Shown here piece by piece: positions 25,285 to 34,031 of a DNA stretch of 34,208 bases. Below the pieces are notes generated by a model. It saw only the letters and a program-made list of their open reading frames with translations. It was not told where the DNA came from and did no database searches. The position numbers and the translations under genes are program-made. The number at the start of each line of letters is the position of its first letter. The first letter of the stretch is position 1. Where the stretch lies: contig NZ_FQVG01000030.1 in assembly GCF_900129265.1 (NCBI RefSeq), forward strand, positions 1-34,208, given 5' to 3'. Source of the DNA: Caloramator proteoclasticus DSM 10124. Lineage in GTDB: Bacteria; Bacillota; Clostridia; Clostridiales; Caloramatoraceae.

Positions 25285-26292
25285 TTAATTTGTTTTAATA
25301 GATTTTTTCTCAGTTAATTTATCACCTATTATAACTAAACTTGTTCCACAAAACACTATAATACATCCTATTAAGACGTTTAGTGAAATTTTTTGTGAAA
25401 ATGGTGGTAACATTTGTATTATAGGTATCCATAAAACATAAGTTATATTAAGAATCATTGCTGGTGCTACACTAATGTACTTTATTGATACATACCATAA
25501 TATATAAGATGCACCACCTATAAAAGATCCTAATATAAATACAGGCCAAATAAGTGATCTTTGAATAAATGCAAATGTATCTGAGAAATTAATGCCTCTA
25601 TAAAACTCCCATACATAAGAAAATTCACCACTTGCAAATACAAAAACTATTAAGCAAGTTAACAATATAAAAATTGAATACAAATGTCTTATTGTAATTG
25701 TAACTATAGGATTTACATCATCCTTTATTAACATATATCCAAAAATAGCCTCCAATCCCCAACCAAATGCAGGTATTAATGCTAAAAGATAAACTATAAT
25801 ACTTGCATATTGAATTTGATAAGTCGTAATAACACCTATTACAGCAATAATACCTCCGATAATCTTTGCCTTTGGTAATCTTTCTTTAAAAACTAAAAAT
25901 GATGCTATTGCTCCTACAACTGGATAAAGAGAAGATAATGCCCCCGCAATAGGAGCTGAAATTGCACTTGCGATTGCATAAGGTATTAATCCAAAAGGCC
26001 CTGCTAATATTGCAGCTGGTATTATACCAAAACCTTTTTTTGAAAAAAAGACACTTTTAAATTCATTCATTAAATTTTTTTTACTTAAAACAATTAATTC
26101 AAATACAACATTGAAAAATAAATCAACAATAGAAATAAGTAATGTTGTAATTAAAATTAATAATATTCCTTTAGCACTTACTAAATCTCCCTTAGCATTA
26201 CCATACAGGTTTAATACTGTATATAATATTACAGTATATAGTGCCCACGTTAATCCTGATAATAAACCTATTAAATTACCCTTTTTACTCAT
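25285..26292 (-). CDS. licB: LicB-like permease (DMT superfamily)
   Basis: A 335-residue membrane protein with about ten hydrophobic segments in two EamA-type halves. It starts KKGNLIGLLSGLTWALYTVI and contains IAGALSSLYPVVGAIASFLVFKE in the first half, the conserved end of an EamA repeat. It lies between the kinase-containing protein and licC, as licB does in pneumococcus, where it is the choline importer. The symbol rests mainly on this context; a general drug/metabolite transporter is the alternative. The start is the ATG at 26292 behind AAGGAG. Confidence 0.75.
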   Translation of the reverse strand: MSKKGNLIGLLSGLTWALYTVILYTVLNLYGNAKGDLVSAKGILLILITTLLISIVDLFFNVVFELIVLSKKNLMNEFKSVFFSKKGFGIIPAAILAGPFGLIPYAIASAISAPIAGALSSLYPVVGAIASFLVFKERLPKAKIIGGIIAVIGVITTYQIQYASIIVYLLALIPAFGWGLEAIFGYMLIKDDVNPIVTITIRHLYSIFILLTCLIVFVFASGEFSYVWEFYRGINFSDTFAFIQRSLIWPVFILGSFIGGASYILWYVSIKYISVAPAMILNITYVLWIPIIQMLPPFSQKISLNVLIGCIIVFCGTSLVIIGDKLTEKKSIKTN

Positions 26293-26307
26293 TTTTTCAA
26301 CTCCTTA

Positions 26308-28158
26308 TTAAAGATTAGTATTATTTAATTCCTTTAAATTTCTCCTACATCTTAAATATCTATTAATACCATAATCACCATAATTTTCACCTTTTGCCTC
26401 TTTAATTACAGTCCATATGCTCCATAAAAAATCTTGGCATATTTTATGAATAAGTAATCTAATTTTTTCATTATTTGGAGCTTCTCTTCCAAAATATAAC
26501 TTCAAAAGAAGTTCCTCTTGTTCTTCATTTAATCCATTCTCTAAAGAAAAAGCCGCTAAATCCCACATATTATCGTTTAAACCGCTATATTCCCAATCAA
26601 TTAAATACATTCTACCATTTTTATCTTTTATAAAATTTTCTGCAACAGTATCATTATGTGAAGGAACAAGTTTAAAACCATTGTCATACAAGAGTTTCTT
26701 TAATCTTACTACGTCCTCTTTTACAATGTTATATTCATCATAGAATTTAGCTCCTGATTTTAAAGCTAAATGTTCATACATTTCTATTTTTGAAAAAACA
26801 TCAAATTCGTTCTTCATAGGTATATTGCTATTATGCAATTTGTGTAGAATATTGGCTACTTTTTCAATATTTTTTTTAGATTTAGCTGTGTCAGGATTTA
26901 AAGTTTCTGCTCCATCTATCATTTTAGAAATTTTTATACCATTATCTTCATTAAAATATATAATTTCTGCATCTAGACCATAATCAGCAGCCAGCTTTGA
27001 ATTAATCATTTCATAATGTCTATCTATCATTTCTTCAGTTCCAATTCCTGCAATTCTTAATATATATTCTTTATCCTTAACTACAACTTTATAATTTTTA
27101 TTAGTCATTCCTCCAATTTGAACAATCTCCTTTATATTCTCCTCTTCAATATTTAAAGCCAATTTTACTTGTCTTTTTATCTTTTCTATTTCAAAATTGA
27201 CTTCTCTCCTTTTAATTATTGGATAAATATATTCCTTTACCCTCTCATATTGTTGTTCATTATCTATTTCTCCCCAAATTAAGTCATTTATTTTTAAATA
27301 ACCAACTTTGTAATTTCTAGCAACATCTAAAAGCGTATATTCATAATTCATATATTGATTTTCATTATTTGAAAACTCTTTTAACATTAATTCAAATAAC
27401 TTATAGGAAATTTTACTAACACCTATCATTTCTCCATCTATTCTATTAAATTGATGAATATCTTTAGATATTTTATATAAAGAACCATCTCTAATTTCTA
27501 CAAAAGCCTCATCCCCTGAACCACTTTCTGTTGTCAACACAATGCAATCTCTGTTCTCATTGTTTATTAATATTTCGATTAATCTATTTTCAAAAATCAA
27601 ATCATTTTCTATTAATATAAAATCATCCGTTATATATTTTTTTGCTAATTCTAATGAATACATACTTCCAGTCCACTTATATTCAGGATTATTAACACAA
27701 TATATATCAACATTTTGTTTAGCATAAGCTTCATAATATTCTTTTTGATACCCAGTAACTATAACGATTTTCTCTATTTTATTTTTTCTTAATTGTTTTA
27801 CTATCCTATCTATAATTTTAAAATTTTCAATTTCTAAAAAACCTGGTGGTCTATCAAAAAACTTATTATATCCAGCCCCTAATATAACAGCTTGTTTGAT
27901 ATCTTTTTTTGTACCTTTATGTAAATTTAACCTTTTTTCCTTTTGCTCTTTTATCATACTCTCCAAAAAATATAAACCATAGTTTGTTAATTCATACTGA
28001 ACTTTATTTCCTTCTGTTGATATACATATTAATTCATTATCTTTTAATTCTTTAATTAATGAATTTACTTTTCCCAATGATATATTTAACTCTTCAGCTA
28101 TTTTTCTTTGAGTTATATTATTATTATCATTGATTAATTTTAATAATTCAACTTTCAC
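26308..28158 (-). CDS. Three-part protein: winged HTH + LicC-like nucleotidyltransferase + LicA-like choline kinase
   Basis: The 616-residue protein has three parts. Residues ~1-70 form a winged helix-turn-helix (NITQRKIAEELNISLGKVNS). Residues ~88-320 form a nucleotidyltransferase fold: QAVILGAGYNKFFDRPPGFL, VIVTGYQKEYY, and the metal-site-like LIENDLIFE. In this domain the usual G-x-G-x-R and P-K residues are changed, so activity is uncertain. Residues ~335-616 match the LicA/choline kinase phosphotransferase fold, with catalytic SHNDTVAENF (H501-D503) and metal-binding YLIDWEYSGLNDN (IDWEY at 520-524). The start is the GTG at 28158 behind AGGGGG. It probably phosphorylates choline (or a similar alcohol) for LicC. 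The fused DNA-binding domain and the palindrome in its promoter suggest self-regulation as in BirA, but this is inference. Confidence 0.85.
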   Translation of the reverse strand: MKVELLKLINDNNNITQRKIAEELNISLGKVNSLIKELKDNELICISTEGNKVQYELTNYGLYFLESMIKEQKEKRLNLHKGTKKDIKQAVILGAGYNKFFDRPPGFLEIENFKIIDRIVKQLRKNKIEKIVIVTGYQKEYYEAYAKQNVDIYCVNNPEYKWTGSMYSLELAKKYITDDFILIENDLIFENRLIEILINNENRDCIVLTTESGSGDEAFVEIRDGSLYKISKDIHQFNRIDGEMIGVSKISYKLFELMLKEFSNNENQYMNYEYTLLDVARNYKVGYLKINDLIWGEIDNEQQYERVKEYIYPIIKRREVNFEIEKIKRQVKLALNIEEENIKEIVQIGGMTNKNYKVVVKDKEYILRIAGIGTEEMIDRHYEMINSKLAADYGLDAEIIYFNEDNGIKISKMIDGAETLNPDTAKSKKNIEKVANILHKLHNSNIPMKNEFDVFSKIEMYEHLALKSGAKFYDEYNIVKEDVVRLKKLLYDNGFKLVPSHNDTVAENFIKDKNGRMYLIDWEYSGLNDNMWDLAAFSLENGLNEEQEELLLKLYFGREAPNNEKIRLLIHKICQDFLWSIWTVIKEAKGENYGDYGINRYLRCRRNLKELNNTNL

Positions 28159-28177
28159 AATTATTCCCCCTAAAAAA

Positions 28178-28208
28178 ATGGTGATGTTCATAATATGAAC
28201 ATCACCAT
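28178..28208. promoter_or_regulatory. Perfect 31-nt palindrome overlapping the lic operon promoter
   Basis: ATGGTGATGTTCATA and its exact complement flank one central base (28193). On the minus strand the palindrome begins inside the -10 box and covers the expected transcription start. A run of seven T follows it on that strand. It therefore fits two roles: an operator for a dimeric DNA-binding protein, and a Rho-independent terminator for transcripts arriving from the transglutaminase gene (stop at 28277). A transcript from the local promoter would begin inside the first arm and could form only a 7-bp hairpin. Confidence 0.85.
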
Positions 28209-28235
28209 TATAACAAAATAAACAATTATTGTAAA
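28207..28235 (-). promoter_or_regulatory. Promoter of the lic-type operon
   Basis: TTTACA (28235-28230) and TATAAT (28212-28207), spaced 17 bp, form a near-consensus sigma-A promoter 49 nt before the GTG start. TAATTGTTTA occurs twice with a 3-nt gap across the -35 box and spacer, a possible second protein site. Confidence 0.8.
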
Positions 28236-28276
28236 CAATTAATTTTTTATCAATTTACTAAAGATCCTAAATTATA

Positions 28277-30646
28277 TTACTTAACCACAACTCTACAAGT
28301 CCTCTTATATCCGCCATCATTAGTCCTTACAGTTATTAACGCTGTTCCTCTTCCAACTGCAATAACATTTCCATTAGAATCTACTTTTGTAACCCTTAAA
28401 TTACTTGATGCCCACTCCACTTTTTTATTTGTTGCATTAGTTGGAAGCACAGTTGCAACTAATTTGTATTTACTTCCCTTCTTTAATGTTAAAGAAGTTC
28501 TATTCAATTTAACTCCATTCACCTTTATAGGTTGTTTAACAGTTACTGTACATCTTGCAGTATATCCACCATCTTCTGTTTTTACTATTATATCTGCAGT
28601 TCCTGCTCCTACTGCTGTTACCCTTCCATACTTATCAACTACTGCAACTTTTGAGTTGCTACTACTCCAAGTTACTCCCTTATTTTTTGCATCCCTTGGT
28701 GTTATAGTTGCTGTTAAATTGAAGTTTTCTCCTTTATACACTGTTTTATTTGTTATATTTAATTTAACTCCGGTAACCTTAATTTCTGAATTTGTCATAA
28801 ATTGAGCTTCTGCCAAAACACCGTCATATGAATAATAGTATGGTGTAACATATATTGTATAAAATGTTGAGCCCTTTAAACCTGTAATTGATGTATTTAA
28901 TACACCATTATTTGTGTAGCTATCAGTATTTGCTAAAACTTCATATGTCTTTTCCAACTCCCAATTTAAATTGTAAGCCTCTATTTTAAACTTCGTAGCA
29001 AGATGATTTTTATCACTTATAATATTAAAATTAGCACCATCAGCAAATGTTGTTATATTTTCTATACTTGGTCTTAACTGTATTCTATCCTCAAATGTTA
29101 AAGAAGTTGTACTTACTTCAATTGTTTTTTTAATAAACAAATCGTTTTCACTACTTCCGCCCTCAAAGTATATTTTATAATTTTTATTTGGAAGCAGATT
29201 ATCTAATTTAATTGGATAATCCTTTATATTGGTGCCACTAATGTTTAAATTAATTTGATTTACTATTTCATTAGTTTCAGCATCATAAGCATATATTTTA
29301 GCATAATCTAAACTTTTAGTACCTTCATAATATGCCATTAAATCAATGCTTTTATAATTAGTATTATTAACTAACAAATCAAATTTAGGTAGTTGTATAA
29401 CGTTTTTATCTTCATCAGTTTGTTTATATGATAAAGTCCATCCAAATGTATAATTAGATAATGTACTGAAAAAATCTGCATCACCATAAGCACTAAACAT
29501 ATTTACATCATTATAATCGGATATTATGTGACTTTCCGAAGGAAAATCTTGTATAAATTCTAATAAATCAATCACTTTATCCCATTGTCCTGTTTCATTG
29601 TTATACTTAGGCAAAGGGTTAACAGTAGGATCCATAGGTATCCATCCAATATTTGGATAATACACCTCAACCCAAGCATGATAAGTATATGTCACATCAT
29701 TTGGAGTACCATCTTTAGGCAAACCTCCATAATATCTAAAACCAATAACCATTCTTGCAGGTATCTTCTGAACTCTCAAAAGAGCAATTAAAAGTTCTGA
29801 ATAATCTTCACATACACCTTTTAAATTATCAATTGCTGATTGTGCTCCTCTATTTCCATAAGCATAGTTATACTCCATTGAAAATTGAACCCATTCATAT
29901 GCCTTTAAAATTTTATCATATACATTTTTTTCAGAGTCCAGCAATTCATGGCTTTTATCAATAATTGGTTGATAGCTCGTTTCGATTTTAGGTTCTTCGC
30001 TAATATATCTTTGATATTCACTAAAATTTGAATAATCAGGATTTATCTTTAGAACATTAATATCATAAAAATGTGGTGATGCAATTTCAATTTTTTGAAC
30101 AATAGATAGTCGATATTTCTGGTTTGCTTGAATAACTGGAATTTTTACTCGTAAATTTCTATCACCAGTTTCCTCATCAACAAATATATAGTAATCCTGT
30201 ATATCCTTATTAGCTAAATATACCTCTAATTCAAATTGATAAATTGAATTTATTTCATTTCCTATATCCACAATAACATTTACATTTTGAATTTGTTTAT
30301 CAGATGTATTATAAAATTCTACATATGTCTCTAAATATCTTTCTTGTCTATTTCTAAGTTCATAATATGGATTAGATAATAACTTATGGTATTTTTCTAT
30401 TCTATAACTTGAATATTCTACAGGAGTGAATTTCTTTCTGTTTTTTAATTCATTTTCAAGTTTACTTTTATCCTTTGTCTCTAAAATTCTAATTTCACTA
30501 TTTGATGACGGCTGTTTTTTTACTGTAAGAACTTTTACAGTTTGGTCTGTGCTGTTATCTATAACATTTGCCAAAACACCATTAAAATTAACAAACAAAA
30601 GAATAAAAACAATAAAAATTGATACTATTCTCCTTTTATTTACCAT
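28277..30646 (-). CDS. Secreted transglutaminase-like protein with two Big2 domains
   Basis: This 789-residue protein begins with a signal peptide (NKRRIVSIFIVFILLFVNF, cleavage likely after GVLA). Residues ~235-350 form a transglutaminase-like core with a Cys-His-Asp triad: C279 in LKGVCEDYSELL, H323 in YTYHAWVEVYYP, D339 in WIPMDPTVNP. Fibronectin-like beta regions follow. The C-terminal ~160 residues are two bacterial Ig-like (Big2) domains, each with a VKLN start and a W[AS]SSN...V..V...G.V.AVG.GTA.I.V pattern. Such proteins act at the cell surface as proteases or cross-linking enzymes. The ATG at 30646 follows GGAGG; an earlier in-frame ATG overlaps that site. It ends upstream of the lic promoter, and the palindrome there may be its terminator. 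Confidence 0.85.
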   Translation of the reverse strand: MVNKRRIVSIFIVFILLFVNFNGVLANVIDNSTDQTVKVLTVKKQPSSNSEIRILETKDKSKLENELKNRKKFTPVEYSSYRIEKYHKLLSNPYYELRNRQERYLETYVEFYNTSDKQIQNVNVIVDIGNEINSIYQFELEVYLANKDIQDYYIFVDEETGDRNLRVKIPVIQANQKYRLSIVQKIEIASPHFYDINVLKINPDYSNFSEYQRYISEEPKIETSYQPIIDKSHELLDSEKNVYDKILKAYEWVQFSMEYNYAYGNRGAQSAIDNLKGVCEDYSELLIALLRVQKIPARMVIGFRYYGGLPKDGTPNDVTYTYHAWVEVYYPNIGWIPMDPTVNPLPKYNNETGQWDKVIDLLEFIQDFPSESHIISDYNDVNMFSAYGDADFFSTLSNYTFGWTLSYKQTDEDKNVIQLPKFDLLVNNTNYKSIDLMAYYEGTKSLDYAKIYAYDAETNEIVNQINLNISGTNIKDYPIKLDNLLPNKNYKIYFEGGSSENDLFIKKTIEVSTTSLTFEDRIQLRPSIENITTFADGANFNIISDKNHLATKFKIEAYNLNWELEKTYEVLANTDSYTNNGVLNTSITGLKGSTFYTIYVTPYYYSYDGVLAEAQFMTNSEIKVTGVKLNITNKTVYKGENFNLTATITPRDAKNKGVTWSSSNSKVAVVDKYGRVTAVGAGTADIIVKTEDGGYTARCTVTVKQPIKVNGVKLNRTSLTLKKGSKYKLVATVLPTNATNKKVEWASSNLRVTKVDSNGNVIAVGRGTALITVRTNDGGYKRTCRVVVK

Positions 30647-30843
30647 TTTATTTCCTCCATCCACTCAAAAATAAAAAACCATCCCTAATTACATAAATCA
30701 ACATTATTCCCTTCACCCCATCTCCACTCCTTAAATTTAATTTTATATACATATATTACCATAAGACAATATATAATAGAACAATTATTTCGTAGTTTTA
30801 AAAATTTTTCTTTTCCCTTTTAAACCTTTATTAGTTCAAAAAT

Positions 30844-30884
30844 AATAAATAAGCAAAGCAGATAAAAAGCTTTGCTTATTTATT
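30844..30884 (-). terminator. Terminator of the SpoIID/LytB-type gene
   Basis: A 16-bp perfect stem (arm ATAAATAAGCAAAGC plus one pair) with a 9-nt loop begins 8 nt after the stop codon at 30892. A T-rich tail follows on the minus strand. Confidence 0.75.
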
Positions 30885-30891
30885 TATCTAA

Positions 30892-33795
30892 TTATTTTAA
30901 CTTGTTATTTATTTTATTTATTGTCTGAGGTCCTACCATTCCATCTACCTTTAATCCATTTGCTCTTTGGAAGGCATTTACTGCATCCCTTGTTGCTGTT
31001 CCATAATATGTTGTTGTTGTTGATTTATAATATCCAAGTCTCTTTAACGCCTCCTGCAGCATCTTTACATCTTCTCCTGTAGTTCCTAACTTCAGAGGCC
31101 TTTTGTATGTTAGCTGTAAACTTTTGTTTATAGGAGTTTGAATATTCATACTACCTCTACTTACATTTGAGGATTGACTACTTCTTTGCAACATACTATT
31201 TATTTTATTTATTGTCTGAGGTCCTACCATTCCATCTACCTTTAATCCATTTACCCTTTGAAAAGCCTTTACCGAATCCCTTGTTGCTATTCCATAATAT
31301 GTTGTTGTTGTTGATTTATAAAATCCAAGTCTCTTTAACGCCTCCTGCAGCATCTTTACATCTTCTCCTGTAGTTCCTAACTTCAGAGGCCTTTTGTATG
31401 TTAGCTGTAAACTTTTGTTTATAGGAGTTTGAATATTCATACTACCTCTACTTACATTTGAGGATTGACTACTTCTTTGCAACATACTATTTATTTTATT
31501 TATTGTCTGAGGTCCTACCATTCCATCTACCTTTAATCCATTTACCCTTTGAAAAGCCTTTACCGAATCCCTTGTTGCTGTTCCATAATATGTTGTTGTT
31601 GTTGATTTATAATATCCAAGTCTCTTTAACGCCTCCTGCAGCATCTTTACATCTTCTCCTGTAGTTCCTAACTTCAGAGGCCTTTTATATACTAATACTA
31701 ATGGTTCCCTCTCAACAGTAAACTTTATCTCTTTTTCATCATCAAAATCATTTCTGCTTGTTTTATCCTTAACCCTAACCTTCAATACATATTCACCTAT
31801 TACAGTCGGTGTAAATGAAAAAGTTTTACTTTCTTGATTTCTACTACTCAACACTTTTCCATCCTTTAATACTTCAAAATAATATATTTTCCCCTTTGAA
31901 GTACCATTAATAGCATCTACATTAAATGTAGCCGTTTTGTTTTCATATATTTTTTGTACTGTAGATGATATGCTATTTATCTTTGGTACATCATACACCT
32001 TAAAATTAATAGAAGTATTAATACTTGACTCTTCCTCTAAATCATTTTGTTTTATATCGATCAATACTTTATAGTTTCCAACAGTTTTTGGTGTAAAGGT
32101 AAATACTTCACTATCTGAGTTTTCAAATTTAGCTACCTCTTCTGTATTATTTTGAACTATATATGAATACTTGTTGTTTGTATTATAGGTATTTACCTTT
32201 ATATTTACAGGTTGTCCAACTAAAACTTCACTGTAATCAATCTCTACAGATTTTAAAACAGCATCCATATTCACTATATTTGTTTTTGGATAATAGAAGG
32301 CTAATATGTCTCTATAACTCTGTCCTGCATTTGCTCTGTTTATTGCTCCATATTGGCTCATTCCTACTCCATGGCCATATCCCTTACCCGAAAACTTATA
32401 TATGTCATTCTCTTGATCATAACTAATATAGTATAATGAACTCAACAATGGGCTATCCACTGTTTTACCGTCAACTTTTTTATTTAAAAAGCTTCTTGAT
32501 GTAGTCTTGTCCAACTTTTTTGTATATACAACTCTAAAATCTACTACATTACCATTGCTATCCTTAATTATATCTATTCTATCAAATTTATCATTTGATT
32601 TGAGAACACCTTTATTTCTTAATATAGAATCAATTTCTGATGCCTTTAATTTTTTTGTACTGTTTTTGTATATAAAATTATACACGTCCTCATTATTTTG
32701 TTTTTCAATATTTATATCAACTAAATCATCTGATGTATCTTGCAATCCACTATCTTTTAATACCACATAGCATTCTAAAACCAATGCTTTTATTCTTTCA
32801 CTTTCAAATCTTTCTACTAATTCGTTTTCTATGAATATTTTGTTAAATTTATGATTCTGCAACAATAGACCATTTGATAACATCCTCTGTTCAATATCAT
32901 CACTTTTAAATGTTTTAACCCAAGTAAATTTTTTTAAATTTGTAGCAACATTAGGATCATCAAACTCATCATACCTTGATAACAGATATGGCAAATCACT
33001 TGTCCATACATTCACACTCTTTTCAGTGTACCCTCCATTACTTGCAGAAAAATATGTGCTAACTAAGCTTCCGTTATATGTTATAACCTCTCCCTTTGTT
33101 TCTCTTATTGCCTTTTCAATATTTTCCTTATGGGGAAGTTCATATTTACCTAATGGAAGTCCCCTATATACCTGAGAAGACTCGCTGTCATATAAATCAA
33201 AACTGCTTTTAGGTTTAATATTATTTAAAGCATATGTTCTTGCTGCTACTGCCTGTGCCTTATAAGCCTCAAGCGGAACTCCAAAACCAATTTCATAAGG
33301 TACAACACCAACAAGATATTTTTCTATTTCTATTTTATTTATAGGAACGATGTTTGTCCCACTTATAAAAAATCTAAAATCTCCTAAATATGTTCTTGTA
33401 GCTATACTGCATATAGTTACACTTGATTCTTCTAAAATAGGCTCAAGTTCAACTATGCTTGTACTATTTTGATATATAAACTTATATTTATTGTCCTTAT
33501 CATCTTTTAAATACTTACTATATGCTATTTTACCATTTTGCAGTTCTAACTTAATCTGTGAATTCTGTGGCAGTATCTCTTTAAATGCTTCTACTTCCTG
33601 ACCAGCAGAATTTACATTCTTTAGCTTTAATACATAATCTCCATTTAATGTTAGCTGCATCTGATTAGACTTCATAGTGTCTAAATATACTCTAAGTTTT
33701 GTGTAATAAAGTTCTGGAGATACTGCAGCAAAGACTAAAGCATTGTTTAATAAAAAAGTAAGTAAAATAAAAATAGAAATTAATTTTTTTTGCAT
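30892..33795 (-). CDS. Secreted SpoIID/LytB-type protein with three peptidoglycan-binding repeats
   Basis: A 967-residue protein with a signal peptide (KKLISIFILLTFLLNNALVF, cleavage near AA24). Residues ~150-505 form a SpoIID/LytB domain, including VPYEIGFGVPLEAYKAQAVA with the likely catalytic E168 and the terminal GYGHGVGMSQYGAINRAN (~472-489). The distance between these motifs is about 100 residues longer than in SpoIID, so there is an insert near 305-440. Two beta-sandwich regions follow (~510-690). Three PG_binding_1 domains end the protein (from ~701, 798 and 895). SpoIID cleaves glycan strands stripped of peptides; this protein probably acts on the wall outside the cell. The ATG follows AAAGGGGGG. 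A TATAAT lies at 33830-33825, upstream. Confidence 0.9.
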   Translation of the reverse strand: MQKKLISIFILLTFLLNNALVFAAVSPELYYTKLRVYLDTMKSNQMQLTLNGDYVLKLKNVNSAGQEVEAFKEILPQNSQIKLELQNGKIAYSKYLKDDKDNKYKFIYQNSTSIVELEPILEESSVTICSIATRTYLGDFRFFISGTNIVPINKIEIEKYLVGVVPYEIGFGVPLEAYKAQAVAARTYALNNIKPKSSFDLYDSESSQVYRGLPLGKYELPHKENIEKAIRETKGEVITYNGSLVSTYFSASNGGYTEKSVNVWTSDLPYLLSRYDEFDDPNVATNLKKFTWVKTFKSDDIEQRMLSNGLLLQNHKFNKIFIENELVERFESERIKALVLECYVVLKDSGLQDTSDDLVDINIEKQNNEDVYNFIYKNSTKKLKASEIDSILRNKGVLKSNDKFDRIDIIKDSNGNVVDFRVVYTKKLDKTTSRSFLNKKVDGKTVDSPLLSSLYYISYDQENDIYKFSGKGYGHGVGMSQYGAINRANAGQSYRDILAFYYPKTNIVNMDAVLKSVEIDYSEVLVGQPVNIKVNTYNTNNKYSYIVQNNTEEVAKFENSDSEVFTFTPKTVGNYKVLIDIKQNDLEEESSINTSINFKVYDVPKINSISSTVQKIYENKTATFNVDAINGTSKGKIYYFEVLKDGKVLSSRNQESKTFSFTPTVIGEYVLKVRVKDKTSRNDFDDEKEIKFTVEREPLVLVYKRPLKLGTTGEDVKMLQEALKRLGYYKSTTTTYYGTATRDSVKAFQRVNGLKVDGMVGPQTINKINSMLQRSSQSSNVSRGSMNIQTPINKSLQLTYKRPLKLGTTGEDVKMLQEALKRLGFYKSTTTTYYGIATRDSVKAFQRVNGLKVDGMVGPQTINKINSMLQRSSQSSNVSRGSMNIQTPINKSLQLTYKRPLKLGTTGEDVKMLQEALKRLGYYKSTTTTYYGTATRDAVNAFQRANGLKVDGMVGPQTINKINNKLK
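30895..31695 (-). repeat. Tandem 291-bp repeats encoding peptidoglycan-binding domains
   Basis: Two full 291-bp units (97 codons each) and a third of 219 bp (73 codons) lie head to tail. Each encodes YKRPLKLGTTGEDVKMLQEA, KVDGMVGPQTINKIN and, in the full units, the linker SSQSSNVSRGSMNIQTP. The DNA copies are nearly identical: the few visible changes include LGYYK/LGFYK, ATRDS/ATRDA and NSMLQ/NNKLK. Recent duplication or gene conversion is likely. Confidence 0.9.
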
Positions 33796-34031
33796 TTATC
33801 AACCCCCCTTTAAAGCTATTCTACATTATAAAGGTTAAAAATTCAACAAAATTTAGCCAATTTCAGAGATTTCGCATCTAATTTCCAGTAAAGCTTTTTT
33901 CTTTATAGGAAATTAGATTTTTTCTATTTTATTGAAATTTTGGAAGGGAAAAAGGCCGTAGGCCATGTATATAGATACACCTTCCCCCTCCCCATCATAA
34001 TGAAAAGCTGTATTTCCAATTTTATTATCGA
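33796..34031. other. Intergenic region with inverted repeats
   Basis: No gene is supported here. Visible parts are the candidate -10 box of the secreted-protein gene (33825-33830, TATAAT on minus) and an imperfect 18-bp inverted repeat at 33876-33893/33901-33918 (ATCTAATTTCC..TAAAG, two mismatches). A short GGCC-TAC-GGCC hairpin followed by TTTTT on the minus strand (33949-33964) may end the transposase transcript. The larger inverted repeat may be an IS end or another terminator. Confidence 0.5.

Noticed and set aside
31167-31664. Plus-strand ORFs of 68 codons repeated twice
   Set aside because: They are antisense shadows of the tandem peptidoglycan-binding repeats; their similarity only mirrors the repeat DNA.
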